From NCBI RefSeq assembly GCF_030269515.1, contig NZ_BSTM01000016.1, forward strand, positions 91,457 to 155,456: DNA of 64,000 nt, given 5' to 3'. Shown here in pieces: positions 43,759-52,554 of this stretch; positions within the stretch are counted from its first letter, which is position 1; every line of letters begins with the position of its first letter. Under the pieces are notes generated by a model. That model searched no databases. It saw only the letters and a program-made list of their open reading frames with translations, and was not told where the DNA came from. The position numbers and the translations under genes were made by a program. The DNA is from Actinomadura sp. NBRC 104412. GTDB lineage: Bacteria > Actinomycetota > Actinomycetes > Streptosporangiales > Streptosporangiaceae.

Positions 43759-43908
43759 TTACGTCTCAGTAACTTCCGCGGGAGAGCCCGCCCGGCCGCC
43801 CCGCGCGGCGGCGGCGAGGCTCGCGACGGTGGTCACCACGAGCGTGATCGCGATCACCGACAGGGACAGCGGGGTGACCACGCGGCGGCCGTCCACGCGG
43901 GTGACCAT
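43759..43908 (-). CDS. Possible small one-helix membrane protein, 49 aa
   Basis: An ATG at 43908 opens 49 codons, almost all ending in G or C, encoding a basic start (V-T-R-V-D-G-R-R-V-V), one hydrophobic helix (L-S-L-S-V-I-A-I-T-L-V-V-T-T-V-A) and a polar end. No clear SD lies upstream. Overlapping frames on both strands are longer but Arg/Pro-rich. It would fill the 326-nt stretch 43675-44000, which otherwise holds a short hairpin (arms at 43972-43978 and 43988-43994) after the glycosyltransferase gene. Confidence 0.4.
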   Translation of the reverse strand: MVTRVDGRRVVTPLSLSVIAITLVVTTVASLAAAARGGRAGSPAEVTET

Positions 43909-44000
43909 GCGACCGGCCGTGCTGACGGAGCGGGCGCGCGGGGATACTCCCCTCCACTACCCGGCCCAACGTGGAACGCGGCGGACACGTTCCATGATCC

Positions 44001-45203
44001 TCACCTTTTCTTGGCGGGTCTCTTGGCGAGCCTGAGGTAGATGCCCGCGAGCTGGTCCACCGCGTCCGCCTCGGTGGGCAGGTCCGCCCCGCGCCGCGCC
44101 GCCTCGGCGCCGAGCCGGGCCGCCAGCGCCGGATCGTCCAGGACGTCGTTCACGGCCCGTTCCAGCGCGGCGGCGTCACCGGGGGGCACCAGCAGCGCCG
44201 CGTCGTCCACCATCCCGGGGATCCCGCCGACGCGCGTGGCGACCAGCGGGCGGCCCGCCCGCAGGATCTCCTGGACGATCAGCGGCTGCCCCTCCCACAC
44301 GCTCGGCACCACCGCCACATCGGCGGCGGCCAGCAGCGCCGGGACGTCCGCGCGGCGGCCCAGCAGCCGCACCGGCAGGTCCTCGGCGTCGATCCGGGCC
44401 CGCAACCGCTCTTCGAGCGGCCCGTTCCCCACGATCGCGACCAGCGGCGGCGGGGTGCGCCGCCCCCACCCCTCGGACGCGTCCAGCAGGGTGGGCAGGC
44501 CCTTCTGCTCCGCCAGCCGCCCCACGGTCAGGATCAGCGGGCGCTCCCCCACGCCCAGCTCCTCCCGCAGGTCGGCGCGGGCCGCCGCCCCCAGGCGCGT
44601 GCGCGGGACCGGCGCCGGGACCAGGGCGTGCCCCACCGAGCGGGCACCGCGCGCGCGCATCCGGTCCTCCAGGTCAGGGGACACGCCCAGGACCTCGTCC
44701 GCGCCGTACGCGACGGCACGCTCCAGCGCCCCGTACACCAGCGCCGTACGCCCGTCCGCGATGAGCGCGTTATGCAGCGTGACCACGAGCGGCGGGCCGC
44801 CAGGGGCCAACCGCAGCGGCCCCGGCGCGACCCTGGCGCAGGCCGCGACCGCAAGGGCGCCCGCACGCAGGCCGTGGGCGTGCACCACGTCGGCACCGCG
44901 CAGCAGCGCGCGCAGCCGCGTCACGGCCTTCGCGTCGTTCAGCGGACGGGGACGGTCGGCCAGGTCCACCGCCGCGAACCGGACGCCCTCGCGCTCGAAC
45001 CCGAACGTCGCCTCGGTCTCGGCGGGCCCGCACACCACCACACGCGCCCCGCGACCGGCCAGCCCCGCCGCGACGGACCGCACATGCCGGCCCACCCCGC
45101 CCGCGCTGGTGCCGAGGACCAGCGCCACCCGCAGGCCGTCCAGGTCCTTGCCCGCGCTCCTCGGGGCGGCGCTCCCCCTGGCGGCCATGTCCGATTCCGT
45201 CAT
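44001..45203 (-). CDS. GT4 family glycosyltransferase
   Basis: 400 residues. GT-B fold: an N-domain with G-T-S-A-G-G-V-G-R-H-V, a linker, and the nucleotide-binding C-domain with L-T-V-G-R-L-A-E-Q-K-G, V-P-S-V-W-E-G-Q-P-L-I-V-Q-E-I-L (the E-x7-E pattern). It probably adds a sugar from a nucleotide donor to a lipid-linked acceptor. The ATG at 45203 overlaps the MurJ-like stop (ATGA), so it is part of the flippase operon. Donor and acceptor are unknown. Confidence 0.88.
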   Translation of the reverse strand: MTESDMAARGSAAPRSAGKDLDGLRVALVLGTSAGGVGRHVRSVAAGLAGRGARVVVCGPAETEATFGFEREGVRFAAVDLADRPRPLNDAKAVTRLRALLRGADVVHAHGLRAGALAVAACARVAPGPLRLAPGGPPLVVTLHNALIADGRTALVYGALERAVAYGADEVLGVSPDLEDRMRARGARSVGHALVPAPVPRTRLGAAARADLREELGVGERPLILTVGRLAEQKGLPTLLDASEGWGRRTPPPLVAIVGNGPLEERLRARIDAEDLPVRLLGRRADVPALLAAADVAVVPSVWEGQPLIVQEILRAGRPLVATRVGGIPGMVDDAALLVPPGDAAALERAVNDVLDDPALAARLGAEAARRGADLPTEADAVDQLAGIYLRLAKRPAKKR

Positions 45204-46903
45204 TGTCGCGCGACCTTCCGGCTCAGGACGGCCCGCAGATCCCGGCCGTCGATCACGAACGCGAGCGCCACGAACACCGCCGCGGCGGTCAGGGCGGCCA
45301 GCGCCGCCACACCGATGTTCCGCACCTGGCCCCCCGTGCCGAGGACGGCGGCGACCGCGGCGCCCGCGGCCCCTCCCACGACGCCCCCCGCGAGCCCGGC
45401 GGTCAGCGCGCGCGGCACGCCCCGCACGGCGCCGCTCCCCCGCGCCCGTACGAGCGTGGCGAGCAGCAGCACCCCCGCCAACGTCATGCCCGCGGCGTTG
45501 CCCGCTCCCAGCGCCGCCACCACCCACTGCCGCTCGACCGTGAGGACGAGCGCCACGTCGGCGGCCATCACCGCCGCCCACCCGGTGACGATGGCGACGG
45601 CCCCCATCCTGCCCCGATGGCAGGCGAACAGCACCCGCTGCAGATGCGCGACCAGACCGTACCCCAGCAGGCCGGGCGCGAAGGCGAGCACCGCGCGGGC
45701 CAGCACCTCCTGCTGACCGGACAGGCCGGGGTTGAAGACCGCCGCCACGGGGACCGCCACCGCGCCCAGCGCCGCCGCCCCCGCGCACGACACCAGGATC
45801 ACCGCGCGGGTCGTGGACGCCGTGATCCGGTCGAACGCGGCCGCCTCCTCCATCCGTGCCGACAGCATGGGGAACGCGCTGGTCGCGATGGGCACGGCCA
45901 GGATCGCCCAAGGAAGCAGGTACAGCGCCCAGGCGTACTGGTAGTTCGCCAAGGCGCCGCCCGTGCCCTCATAGCTCAGCCGTACGACCAGCAGTGCCGA
46001 CAACTGCTGCGCCACCACCGTGGCGAGCCCGGCCAACGCCAGCCGCCGCACCTTCCGGGCCACGCCTTCGGGGAACCGCAGCGCGGGACGCAACCCCAGC
46101 CGCAGCCGCCACGCCGCCACACCCGCCGTCACCGCCATCGCCACGCCGCCCAGCGCCGTCCCGATCGACAGTGTCAGCTCGGCCGCCAGCGGCAGGCCCG
46201 CCAGGTCGTTCTCATGCCCGCGGCCCAGCGGCGCGTACACCAGGTAGGCGCCGATCACCACCAGGCTCGACATCAGCGGCGCCAGCGCCGGCGCCACGAA
46301 CCGGCGATGCGACTGCAACACCCCGTACAGCACCACCGCGACCCCGTACATCACCATCTGCGGCGCCAGGATCGCCATCATGTCGCCGCCGACCGCGACG
46401 ATCCCCGACCGCGAGCAGCCCTCCAGGTCGGTGCCCACCAGCAGGTGCATCAGGGGCCGCGACAGCACCGCCATCAGCGCCGACAGCGGCACCATCAGCA
46501 GCACGATCCAGGTCAGCAGCGCCGACGCCGTCCGCCGCACCGCGTCCCGGTCGCCGCGCTCGGCGGGACCGGCCAGCACCGGCACCACCATCCCGGCCAG
46601 CGCGCCGCCCGCCACGATCTCGTACACGATGCTGGGGAGCTGCGTCGCGGTGAAGTACGCCTGGCTCAGGCACGAGGTGGTGACGGTCTGCGAGAACGCG
46701 TAGGTCCTCCCGAACCCGGCCAGCCGCGACAGCACCGTGATCACCCCGATGATCAGGGCAGCACCGGCCACCCCTCCGGCCAGCCGGCGCAGCCACGGCG
46801 CCGCGCCAGAGCCCGGTTCGGGGACGGGCGCACGGGGCTCCGGGGCGGGAGCGGGCGGCGTGGCGGCGCCGGGGTCGGCGTCAAGGTCGTGGTTTCGGGT
46901 CAC
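45200..46903 (-). CDS. MurJ/MviN-like lipid-linked oligosaccharide flippase
   Basis: 567 residues, about 14 membrane helices (MOP superfamily). Family opening V-L-S-R-L-A-G-F-G-R-T, then F-T-A-T-Q-L-P-S-I-V-Y-E-I-V-A-G-G-A-L-A-G. In MurJ the equivalent Arg and Glu residues handle lipid II. An actinobacterial genome usually has a separate essential MurJ near the chromosome end, so this one may be a paralogue for another lipid-linked glycan. It overlaps the GT4 gene by ATGA and lies 47 nt after the MraY-like gene. Confidence 0.85.
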   Translation of the reverse strand: MTRNHDLDADPGAATPPAPAPEPRAPVPEPGSGAAPWLRRLAGGVAGAALIIGVITVLSRLAGFGRTYAFSQTVTTSCLSQAYFTATQLPSIVYEIVAGGALAGMVVPVLAGPAERGDRDAVRRTASALLTWIVLLMVPLSALMAVLSRPLMHLLVGTDLEGCSRSGIVAVGGDMMAILAPQMVMYGVAVVLYGVLQSHRRFVAPALAPLMSSLVVIGAYLVYAPLGRGHENDLAGLPLAAELTLSIGTALGGVAMAVTAGVAAWRLRLGLRPALRFPEGVARKVRRLALAGLATVVAQQLSALLVVRLSYEGTGGALANYQYAWALYLLPWAILAVPIATSAFPMLSARMEEAAAFDRITASTTRAVILVSCAGAAALGAVAVPVAAVFNPGLSGQQEVLARAVLAFAPGLLGYGLVAHLQRVLFACHRGRMGAVAIVTGWAAVMAADVALVLTVERQWVVAALGAGNAAGMTLAGVLLLATLVRARGSGAVRGVPRALTAGLAGGVVGGAAGAAVAAVLGTGGQVRNIGVAALAALTAAAVFVALAFVIDGRDLRAVLSRKVARQ

Positions 46904-46950
46904 CGGGCTGGAGGCGGGATGATGGTCGGTCGGGGAGGCCGGTCGGCGCG

Positions 46951-48021
46951 TCAGGACGCCGGGCCGGCGACGGCGCCGTCACCGGCGCTCACCGGACCCG
47001 CCTGCGGCGGCACCTGGACGGACGGGGACGGGCCCGGGGTCGCGGGCGGCCGCCGCCCCAGCATGTCCACCCAGTTCAGCACCGGAGTCTCCCGGATGAC
47101 CTTGGTGAAGCTGACGAACTCGCTGGCCGCGTTCAGCCCGGCCAGGCCCGCCAGGACGGCCAGCCGCGGGCCGCGTCCCAGCCGGGTCGCGGCCAGCCCC
47201 AGCAGCGCGCCCAGCGCGTTCGAGCCGGTGTCGCCGAGCATGGCGCGTTCGGCCAGGTCCTCGGGGAGCAGCGCGGCGGCGGCGCCCAGCGGGGCCGCCA
47301 CCACCGCCGACGCGGACGAGGACAGCGCCAGCGGCGTCCCCGCGATCAGCCCCACCTTGATCGCGCGCCCGGGACGCAGGTCGAACAGGTTCATCAGGTT
47401 GGCGGACCCCGCGATGATCGCACCGTTGATGAGCGTGTCGAGGAGCCCGGCGGCCGTCCCGGCGGAGCGGGACGAGGCGGGCGGGCCGGCGACCGCCGCC
47501 GCCGCGAGCCCCGTCGCGCCGATGCCCAGGATCTTCACCGCGCCGCTGGTGACCTCACCGCGGGCCAGCGCGCCCAAATGCCCCTTGAAGCCGCGCGAAT
47601 CCGCGGAACCGGCCAGGTCGTCGTACGCGCCGAGCAGGCCCGAGCCCGCGCCCGCCAGCAGCGCGGCGGCGCGCATCCGGCCGCCGGTGCCGGGGGCCAG
47701 CAGCCCGGCCGCGGCGGCGCCCGCCACGAACGCGGGGCCCTCCAGCAGCGTCACCGGCTCGCCCCGATGGTTGGTACGGCCCCACACGTCGGCACCGCCC
47801 AGCCCCTTCACCTGTGGGAGGACGCCCTCCCACATCCCCCGGGAAAGCCCAACGGGCCGGTTCCCTCCGTTCCGCCGGCGCTCCGCTCCGGGCACCGGCT
47901 CGTTGGAACCCGGTGGGCGGCGGACCAGCGCGCGGTAGGCGGCCTGCGCCGCGACCGCGCCCAGGGCCGTGCCCGCCACCAGGCGCACCACGCGCCCGCC
48001 CGACGATCGCGATCGTGTCAT
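46951..48021 (-). CDS. MraY/WecA-like polyprenyl-phosphate sugar-1-phosphate transferase
   Basis: 356 residues, about nine to ten helices. Conserved PNPT elements: G-A-Y-D-D (metal-binding Asp pair), N-L-M-N-L-F-D-L-R-P-G-R-A, and G-D-T-G-S-N-A-L-G. The block R-T-N-H-R-G-E-P-V-T-L-L-E-G resembles the MraY G-T-P-T-M-G-G region but is diverged. The protein should place a sugar-phosphate on a polyprenyl lipid as the first step of a glycan. It lies between steB (4 nt) and the flippase. Confidence 0.8.
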   Translation of the reverse strand: MTRSRSSGGRVVRLVAGTALGAVAAQAAYRALVRRPPGSNEPVPGAERRRNGGNRPVGLSRGMWEGVLPQVKGLGGADVWGRTNHRGEPVTLLEGPAFVAGAAAAGLLAPGTGGRMRAAALLAGAGSGLLGAYDDLAGSADSRGFKGHLGALARGEVTSGAVKILGIGATGLAAAAVAGPPASSRSAGTAAGLLDTLINGAIIAGSANLMNLFDLRPGRAIKVGLIAGTPLALSSSASAVVAAPLGAAAALLPEDLAERAMLGDTGSNALGALLGLAATRLGRGPRLAVLAGLAGLNAASEFVSFTKVIRETPVLNWVDMLGRRPPATPGPSPSVQVPPQAGPVSAGDGAVAGPAS

Positions 48022-48025
48022 GGGC

Positions 48026-48982
48026 TCACCCGCTCCCTCCGGCGGCGGGCACCGGCGAGGGCAGGTACCCGTTGACTCCCGAGCCCGTCCCGTACCGGCC
48101 GGACCGGCCGCCCAGCTCGTTCTGCAGCGCCAGGATCGTCACCACCTGGCCCGAGGCGGTGTCCACGGTGTCCTGGGACGACACCGACTTGACCGTGTCG
48201 GAGTCGCGCAGCGCCGCGATCAGCCCGCCCTTCTGCGCGGCGGTGGACGGCCCGCCGACCACCGTGCCGCGTCCCGTGCCGTCCAGGGCCGCCGCCAGCG
48301 CCAGCAGCGCCCGGTTGTCGGAGTCGCCGCCCTCGTAGGCGTACAGCGACGACGGCGCGATCATGACGGCGAGTGTCGCATGCTGGCCGGGCTTGCCGCT
48401 GACGGTCACGTAACCCGCCTGCCGGAAACCGCCCAGGACGGACGCGGCCGAGGCGTCCTCCCGTCCCGTCATCGCGCCGTCCCGGGTCACCACGGCGGAT
48501 GCCAGCACCGCCGCCGCCTTCTCGTAGGGTCCCGAGCCCTCAGGGAACGCCATCGCGGCCGGCCTCAGCTGATTGGCCAGCTCGTCGATGGTGCCGGTCT
48601 GGTTGTCGTCCAGGAACTTCTTCTGGATGGTGACGCGGCCGGTCACGGTGGCGCCCGCGCTCTTGGCCAGCGCGCTGAGCTGCTCGATGCTGTCGTTGCT
48701 CGCCCCGGGCGTCTCCATGAACACCACCGACTGGCCGTTCAGCCGGTCCGCGACCAGGTGCGGTCCCATCGCCCTGGCGAAGCTTTCGTCGCCCTTGAGC
48801 TGGGCCTCCATCCGGGCCTGCGACTGGCGCAGCTCCTCGTTGCTCCTGGCCAGGGACGAGGTCTGCCGTTGCAGGCCCTTGGTCACCGACTGCGACAGCG
48901 TGGTGGAGCCCAGGATGATCCCCAGCGCGAGCGCCAGGAAGATCGCGACGATGGAGACGAGGTGGTAGCGGAAATCGATCAC
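48026..48982 (-). CDS. steB: SteB / MctB-like septal and copper-handling protein
   Basis: 318 residues. One N-terminal membrane helix (S-I-V-A-I-F-L-A-L-A-L-G-I-I-L-G), a coiled coil (Q-R-Q-T-S-S-L-A-R-S-N-E-E-L-R-Q) and an extracytoplasmic domain. Homologues are annotated as MctB copper transporter in mycobacteria and as SteB, partner of SteA in cell separation, in corynebacteria. The GTG at 48982 overlaps the steA stop (GTGA), favouring the SteB role. No copper-binding cluster is apparent. Confidence 0.88.
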   Translation of the reverse strand: MIDFRYHLVSIVAIFLALALGIILGSTTLSQSVTKGLQRQTSSLARSNEELRQSQARMEAQLKGDESFARAMGPHLVADRLNGQSVVFMETPGASNDSIEQLSALAKSAGATVTGRVTIQKKFLDDNQTGTIDELANQLRPAAMAFPEGSGPYEKAAAVLASAVVTRDGAMTGREDASAASVLGGFRQAGYVTVSGKPGQHATLAVMIAPSSLYAYEGGDSDNRALLALAAALDGTGRGTVVGGPSTAAQKGGLIAALRDSDTVKSVSSQDTVDTASGQVVTILALQNELGGRSGRYGTGSGVNGYLPSPVPAAGGSG

Positions 48983-50535
48983 GTGAAGAGTCCGGTCAGC
49001 CAGAAGACGAAGGCGTGCCAGCGGTCCGCCAGCAGCGGCCGGATCACGTCGCCCGCGGGAGACATGAACACGGCGGTGGTCATGGCGATGAACGCGCCGA
49101 GCACCAGGAACAGCAGGGACGAGGTGGAGATGCGGCTGCGGTAGAGCTGGCTGACGCCCTTCGGCTCGACCAGCTTGCTGCCCACCCGCTGCCGGGTGAG
49201 GAAGGTGCTGGCCATCCCGGCCCGGCCCTTGTCGAGGAACTCCATCATGTTGGCGTGCGTGCCGACCGCGACGATGAGCGTGGCGCCCTTGTCGTCGGCG
49301 AGCAGCATCGCGATGTCCTCGCTGGTGGCCGTGGCGGGGAACACCACCGCCTCCCGGTCCAGCGCCTTCACCCGTTGCAGGCCGGGCGCCCGGCCGTCCC
49401 GGTAGGCGTGCACGACGATCTCCGCGCCGCAGGTCAGCGCGTTGTCGGAGACCGAGTCCATATCGCCGACGATCATGTCGGGCCGGTAGCCGGCCTCCAG
49501 CAGCGCGTCCGCGCCGCCGTCCACCCCGATCAGCACCGGGCGGTGCTCGCGGATGTAGGGGCGCAGCACCGCGATGTCCTCACGGTAGTGGTAGCCGCGC
49601 ACCACGATCAGCGCGTGCCTGCCCTCGATCTTGGTGCGCACGTCCGGGACGCCGATCCCGTCGATCAGCAGGTCGCGCTCGTGCTTGACGTACTCCACCG
49701 TGTTGAGCGCGAAGGCTTCGAGCTGGTGCGACAGGCCCGCCTTGGCCTCGGTGAGGGACGCCTCGACGGTCGCGGCGTCCTGCGCGGTGCCCTTGGCGAT
49801 GACCTCGTCGCCCCGGTACACCGTCCCGTCCTCGATCCGGACCACGTCGCCCTCGCTCAGCCGCGCGAAGATCTCCGGGCCCACGTCGTCGATCAGCGGG
49901 ATGCCCGCGTCGATCAGGATCTGCGGCCCCAGGTTCGGGTACCGGCCGGAGATGCTGGGCGCGACGTTCACCACGGCGGCCACCCCGCAGGACACCAGCG
50001 CCTCGGCGCTGACCCTGTCGAGGTCCACATGGTCGATCACCGCGATGTCGCCCGGCTGGAGACGCTTGGTGAGGTTCTTGGTGCGCCGGTCGAGCCGTAC
50101 CGTGGCGCCGTTGCGGCCGTCCTCCCGGCCGGGCCGCCAGACCAGCGACCGCAAGGGGCGGCGCCGGCCGGGAATCCTCAACCGCTTCAGGCCGCCGCTC
50201 CGCCGCCGCTCGGTCGCGCCGGTGCCGCCCGTGGTGCTCGTGGTGCTCGTGGTTCCGCCGGTCTCTGTGGTCTCTGTGGTCCGGGTCGTTTCCGTGGTCC
50301 GGGTCGTCTCTGTGGTCTCGGTCGTCTCTCTGATCCCGGTCGTCTCGGTGGTCTCGGGCACGACGGTCGTGGCGTCGGGTGAGGTCTTCCCGGCCGCCAG
50401 GTCGGCGTCGGGGCCCGTCTCCGGCTCCGCGACGGCTCGCTGACCTGCGCGTTCGTGCGCCCCGGGGCGCTCGGACGGTTCCGGCGGCCCGGGCGGGCGG
50501 GAGCGCCGCTCGGTGATCGGAGACGGGTCGTTCAT
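48979..50535 (-). CDS. steA: SteA, septum-associated protein (thiamine-pyrophosphokinase-like fold)
   Basis: 518 residues from ATG 50535 (alternative ATG 50544). The core resembles thiamine pyrophosphokinase, D-G-G-A-D-A-L-L-E-A-G, then I-V-G-D-M-D-S-V, but enzymatic activity is unproven in SteA. A C-terminal membrane helix (L-F-L-V-L-G-A-F-I-A-M) anchors it. In corynebacteria SteA and SteB act together at the septum. The N-terminal 100 residues contain a Thr/Glu/Arg tandem tract (about 55-102), unusual for the family. It follows recN, as in related genomes. Confidence 0.9.
   Translation of the reverse strand: MNDPSPITERRSRPPGPPEPSERPGAHERAGQRAVAEPETGPDADLAAGKTSPDATTVVPETTETTGIRETTETTETTRTTETTRTTETTETGGTTSTTSTTGGTGATERRRSGGLKRLRIPGRRRPLRSLVWRPGREDGRNGATVRLDRRTKNLTKRLQPGDIAVIDHVDLDRVSAEALVSCGVAAVVNVAPSISGRYPNLGPQILIDAGIPLIDDVGPEIFARLSEGDVVRIEDGTVYRGDEVIAKGTAQDAATVEASLTEAKAGLSHQLEAFALNTVEYVKHERDLLIDGIGVPDVRTKIEGRHALIVVRGYHYREDIAVLRPYIREHRPVLIGVDGGADALLEAGYRPDMIVGDMDSVSDNALTCGAEIVVHAYRDGRAPGLQRVKALDREAVVFPATATSEDIAMLLADDKGATLIVAVGTHANMMEFLDKGRAGMASTFLTRQRVGSKLVEPKGVSQLYRSRISTSSLLFLVLGAFIAMTTAVFMSPAGDVIRPLLADRWHAFVFWLTGLFT
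50231..50376. repeat. Thr-rich coding repeat in steA
   Basis: Short units of the form GTC-GTC-TCx or GGT-CTC-T(G)T (plus strand) repeat over about 145 bp and encode the unit E-T-T / R-T-T. The tract may change length by slippage. It lies in the SteA N-terminal linker. Confidence 0.75.
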
Positions 50536-50756
50536 CACTGCCATCCTGCCAGAGCGCGCGAGTGGACTTCCGCAACGACGAGCGATCAGGCGTGTTCGCT
50601 CGCGCACCCTCGCCCGCGATCGGAACGTTTCCCCGGCGGGGCGGCGCGCTCGGGAAGGCTCGCCGCGATCCCCAGTGCTCTTCGACGTCCTGGAGGCCGT
50701 CCGGGTTCCTCAGCGGCGCCGGCCGCGGCCCCGGCGAGGTCTTCCGGACAGGGAGG

Positions 50757-52454
50757 CTATCGCTCCTGGGCGGCGAGTTCGAGCAGTTCCTCGGCGTGGG
50801 CGCGGCCGAGCTCGGAGTCCTCCAGGCCGGCCAGCATCCGGGACAGCTCGCGCACCCGCCCCTCCCGGTCGAGGGCGGTGACGCCGCTGCGGGTGACGGT
50901 GCCGTCGTCGGACTTCTCCACCAGCAGATGCTGGTCGGCGAACGCCGCGACCTGCGGAAGGTGCGTGACGACGATCACCTGGGCGGTGCGCGCGAGCCGT
51001 GCCAGGCGCCGCCCGATCTCCACCGCGGCCTTGCCGCCCACACCCGCGTCGACCTCGTCGAACACGAACGTCGGCACGGGGTCGGCGCCCGCGAACACCA
51101 CTTCGATCGCCAGCATCACCCGGGACAGCTCGCCGCCCGAGGCGCCCTTGTGCAGGGGAAGCGGCTTGGCCCCCGGATGCGGGGCGAGCCGTACCTCCAC
51201 CTCGTCCGCGCCGTGCGGGCCGTACTCGCCGGTCGGGGTCACCGCGACGTCGACCCTCGCGTGCGGCATCGCCAGCGCGGTCAGCTCCTCGGTGACGGCG
51301 GCGGAGAACCGCTCGGCCGCCGCGGTCCGCACCGCGGTCAGCTCGGCCGCCTCCCTCTCCAGCCGTTCGGTCAGCTCGGCGTGCTCGGCGCGCAGGCCCT
51401 CGATCCGGTCGTCGTCGCCCTCCAGCTCGGTGAGCCGCGCCGCGGCCGTCCGCGCCCACTCCAGCACCTCGTTCAGCGACTGCCCGTACTTGCGGGTCAG
51501 CCCGGTCAGCTCGGCGCGGCGCTCCTGGACGACCGCCAGCCGCGCCGGGTCGGCGTCGATCGACTCGGCGTAGGCGGCCAGCTCGGTGGCCACGTCGGAG
51601 ACCAGGTAGCCGGCCTCGGCGAGCCGGTCGGCCAGCGCGGCCAGGGCCGGGTCGTGGTCGCGGACGGCGTCCAGCGCGTTGCGCGCGGTGCCCAGCAGGC
51701 TCACCACGTTCGGGGCCTCGAACGCGGCGGACGGGTCGCCCAGCAGCGCCTCGTGCGCGCCGTCGGCGGCGCCGCGCAGCGCGTCGGCGTGCCCGAGCCG
51801 GTCCTCCTCGGCCGCCAGCTCCTCGTCCTCGCCGGGCTTCGGGTCGGCCTTCTCGATCTCCTCCAGGCCGAACCGGAGCACGTCGGCCTCCTGCCGCCGC
51901 TCCTTCGCCCTGGTCGTCAGCTCCTCCAGCAGCGCCGTGACCTTGCGGTGCCGGTCGTAGGTCGCGGTGTAGGCGCGCAGCGGCCCGGCCACCGCCTCGC
52001 CCGCGTACCTGTCCAGCGCGGCCCGCTGGCGGCCCGCCTGCAGGAGCCGCTGCTGGTCGGACTGGCCGTGCACCGCCACCAGCTCGTCCGCCAGGTTGAT
52101 CAGCAGGCTGACCGGGACGGACCGGCCGCCGAGGAACGCGCGGGACCGGCCCTCGGCCGACACCGACCGGGTCACGATCAGGGCCCCGTCGTCCAGCTCC
52201 CCGCCGGCCTCTTCGACCCGCTCGGCCACCCGGCCGCCCGGTTCCACCACGATCCGGCCCTCGACCGTGGCCCGCTCCGCGCCCGGCCGGACCCGCTGCG
52301 GGTCGGCGCGGCCGCCGAACAGCAGTCCCAGGCTGGTGACCACCATGGTCTTGCCCGCCCCGGTCTCACCGGTGACGACGTTGAACCCAGGGGACAGATC
52401 GAGCACGGCCTCGTCGATCACACCGAGGCCCTCGATCCGCACCTCATCGACCAT
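50757..52454 (-). CDS. recN: DNA repair protein RecN
   Basis: 565 residues. SMC-like ATPase for double-strand-break repair: Walker A G-E-T-G-A-G-K-T, signature L-S-R-V-M-L-A-I preceded by G-A-S-G-G-E, and Walker B F-V-F-D-E-V-D-A-G-V-G-G. Long coiled coils fill 170-400. ATG 52454 begins V-D-E-V-R-I-E-G-L-G; GTG codons at 52469 and just before are alternatives. No SOS box is seen in the 100 nt upstream. It lies downstream of nadK. Confidence 0.95.
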   Translation of the reverse strand: MVDEVRIEGLGVIDEAVLDLSPGFNVVTGETGAGKTMVVTSLGLLFGGRADPQRVRPGAERATVEGRIVVEPGGRVAERVEEAGGELDDGALIVTRSVSAEGRSRAFLGGRSVPVSLLINLADELVAVHGQSDQQRLLQAGRQRAALDRYAGEAVAGPLRAYTATYDRHRKVTALLEELTTRAKERRQEADVLRFGLEEIEKADPKPGEDEELAAEEDRLGHADALRGAADGAHEALLGDPSAAFEAPNVVSLLGTARNALDAVRDHDPALAALADRLAEAGYLVSDVATELAAYAESIDADPARLAVVQERRAELTGLTRKYGQSLNEVLEWARTAAARLTELEGDDDRIEGLRAEHAELTERLEREAAELTAVRTAAAERFSAAVTEELTALAMPHARVDVAVTPTGEYGPHGADEVEVRLAPHPGAKPLPLHKGASGGELSRVMLAIEVVFAGADPVPTFVFDEVDAGVGGKAAVEIGRRLARLARTAQVIVVTHLPQVAAFADQHLLVEKSDDGTVTRSGVTALDREGRVRELSRMLAGLEDSELGRAHAEELLELAAQER

Positions 52455-52554
52455 CGGACGCACCAGCGTCACAACCCCTCGCAAAACCAGTCCCGGTATG
52501 GCGCCTCGGTGGTGAGGTTATCGCCCCTCCAGGCCCCGCGGATGTCCGCCCAGG

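Noticed and set aside
43754..44035. 93-codon plus-strand ORF over the 43675-44000 gap
   Set aside because: Rich in Arg/Thr/Pro with poor third-position bias; it is antisense to the better 49-codon frame and the glycosyltransferase end.
50716..50735. Short CGCCGG/CCGGCG hairpin after recN
   Set aside because: Six-base stem in GC-rich DNA is expected by chance; kept out of the terminator list.
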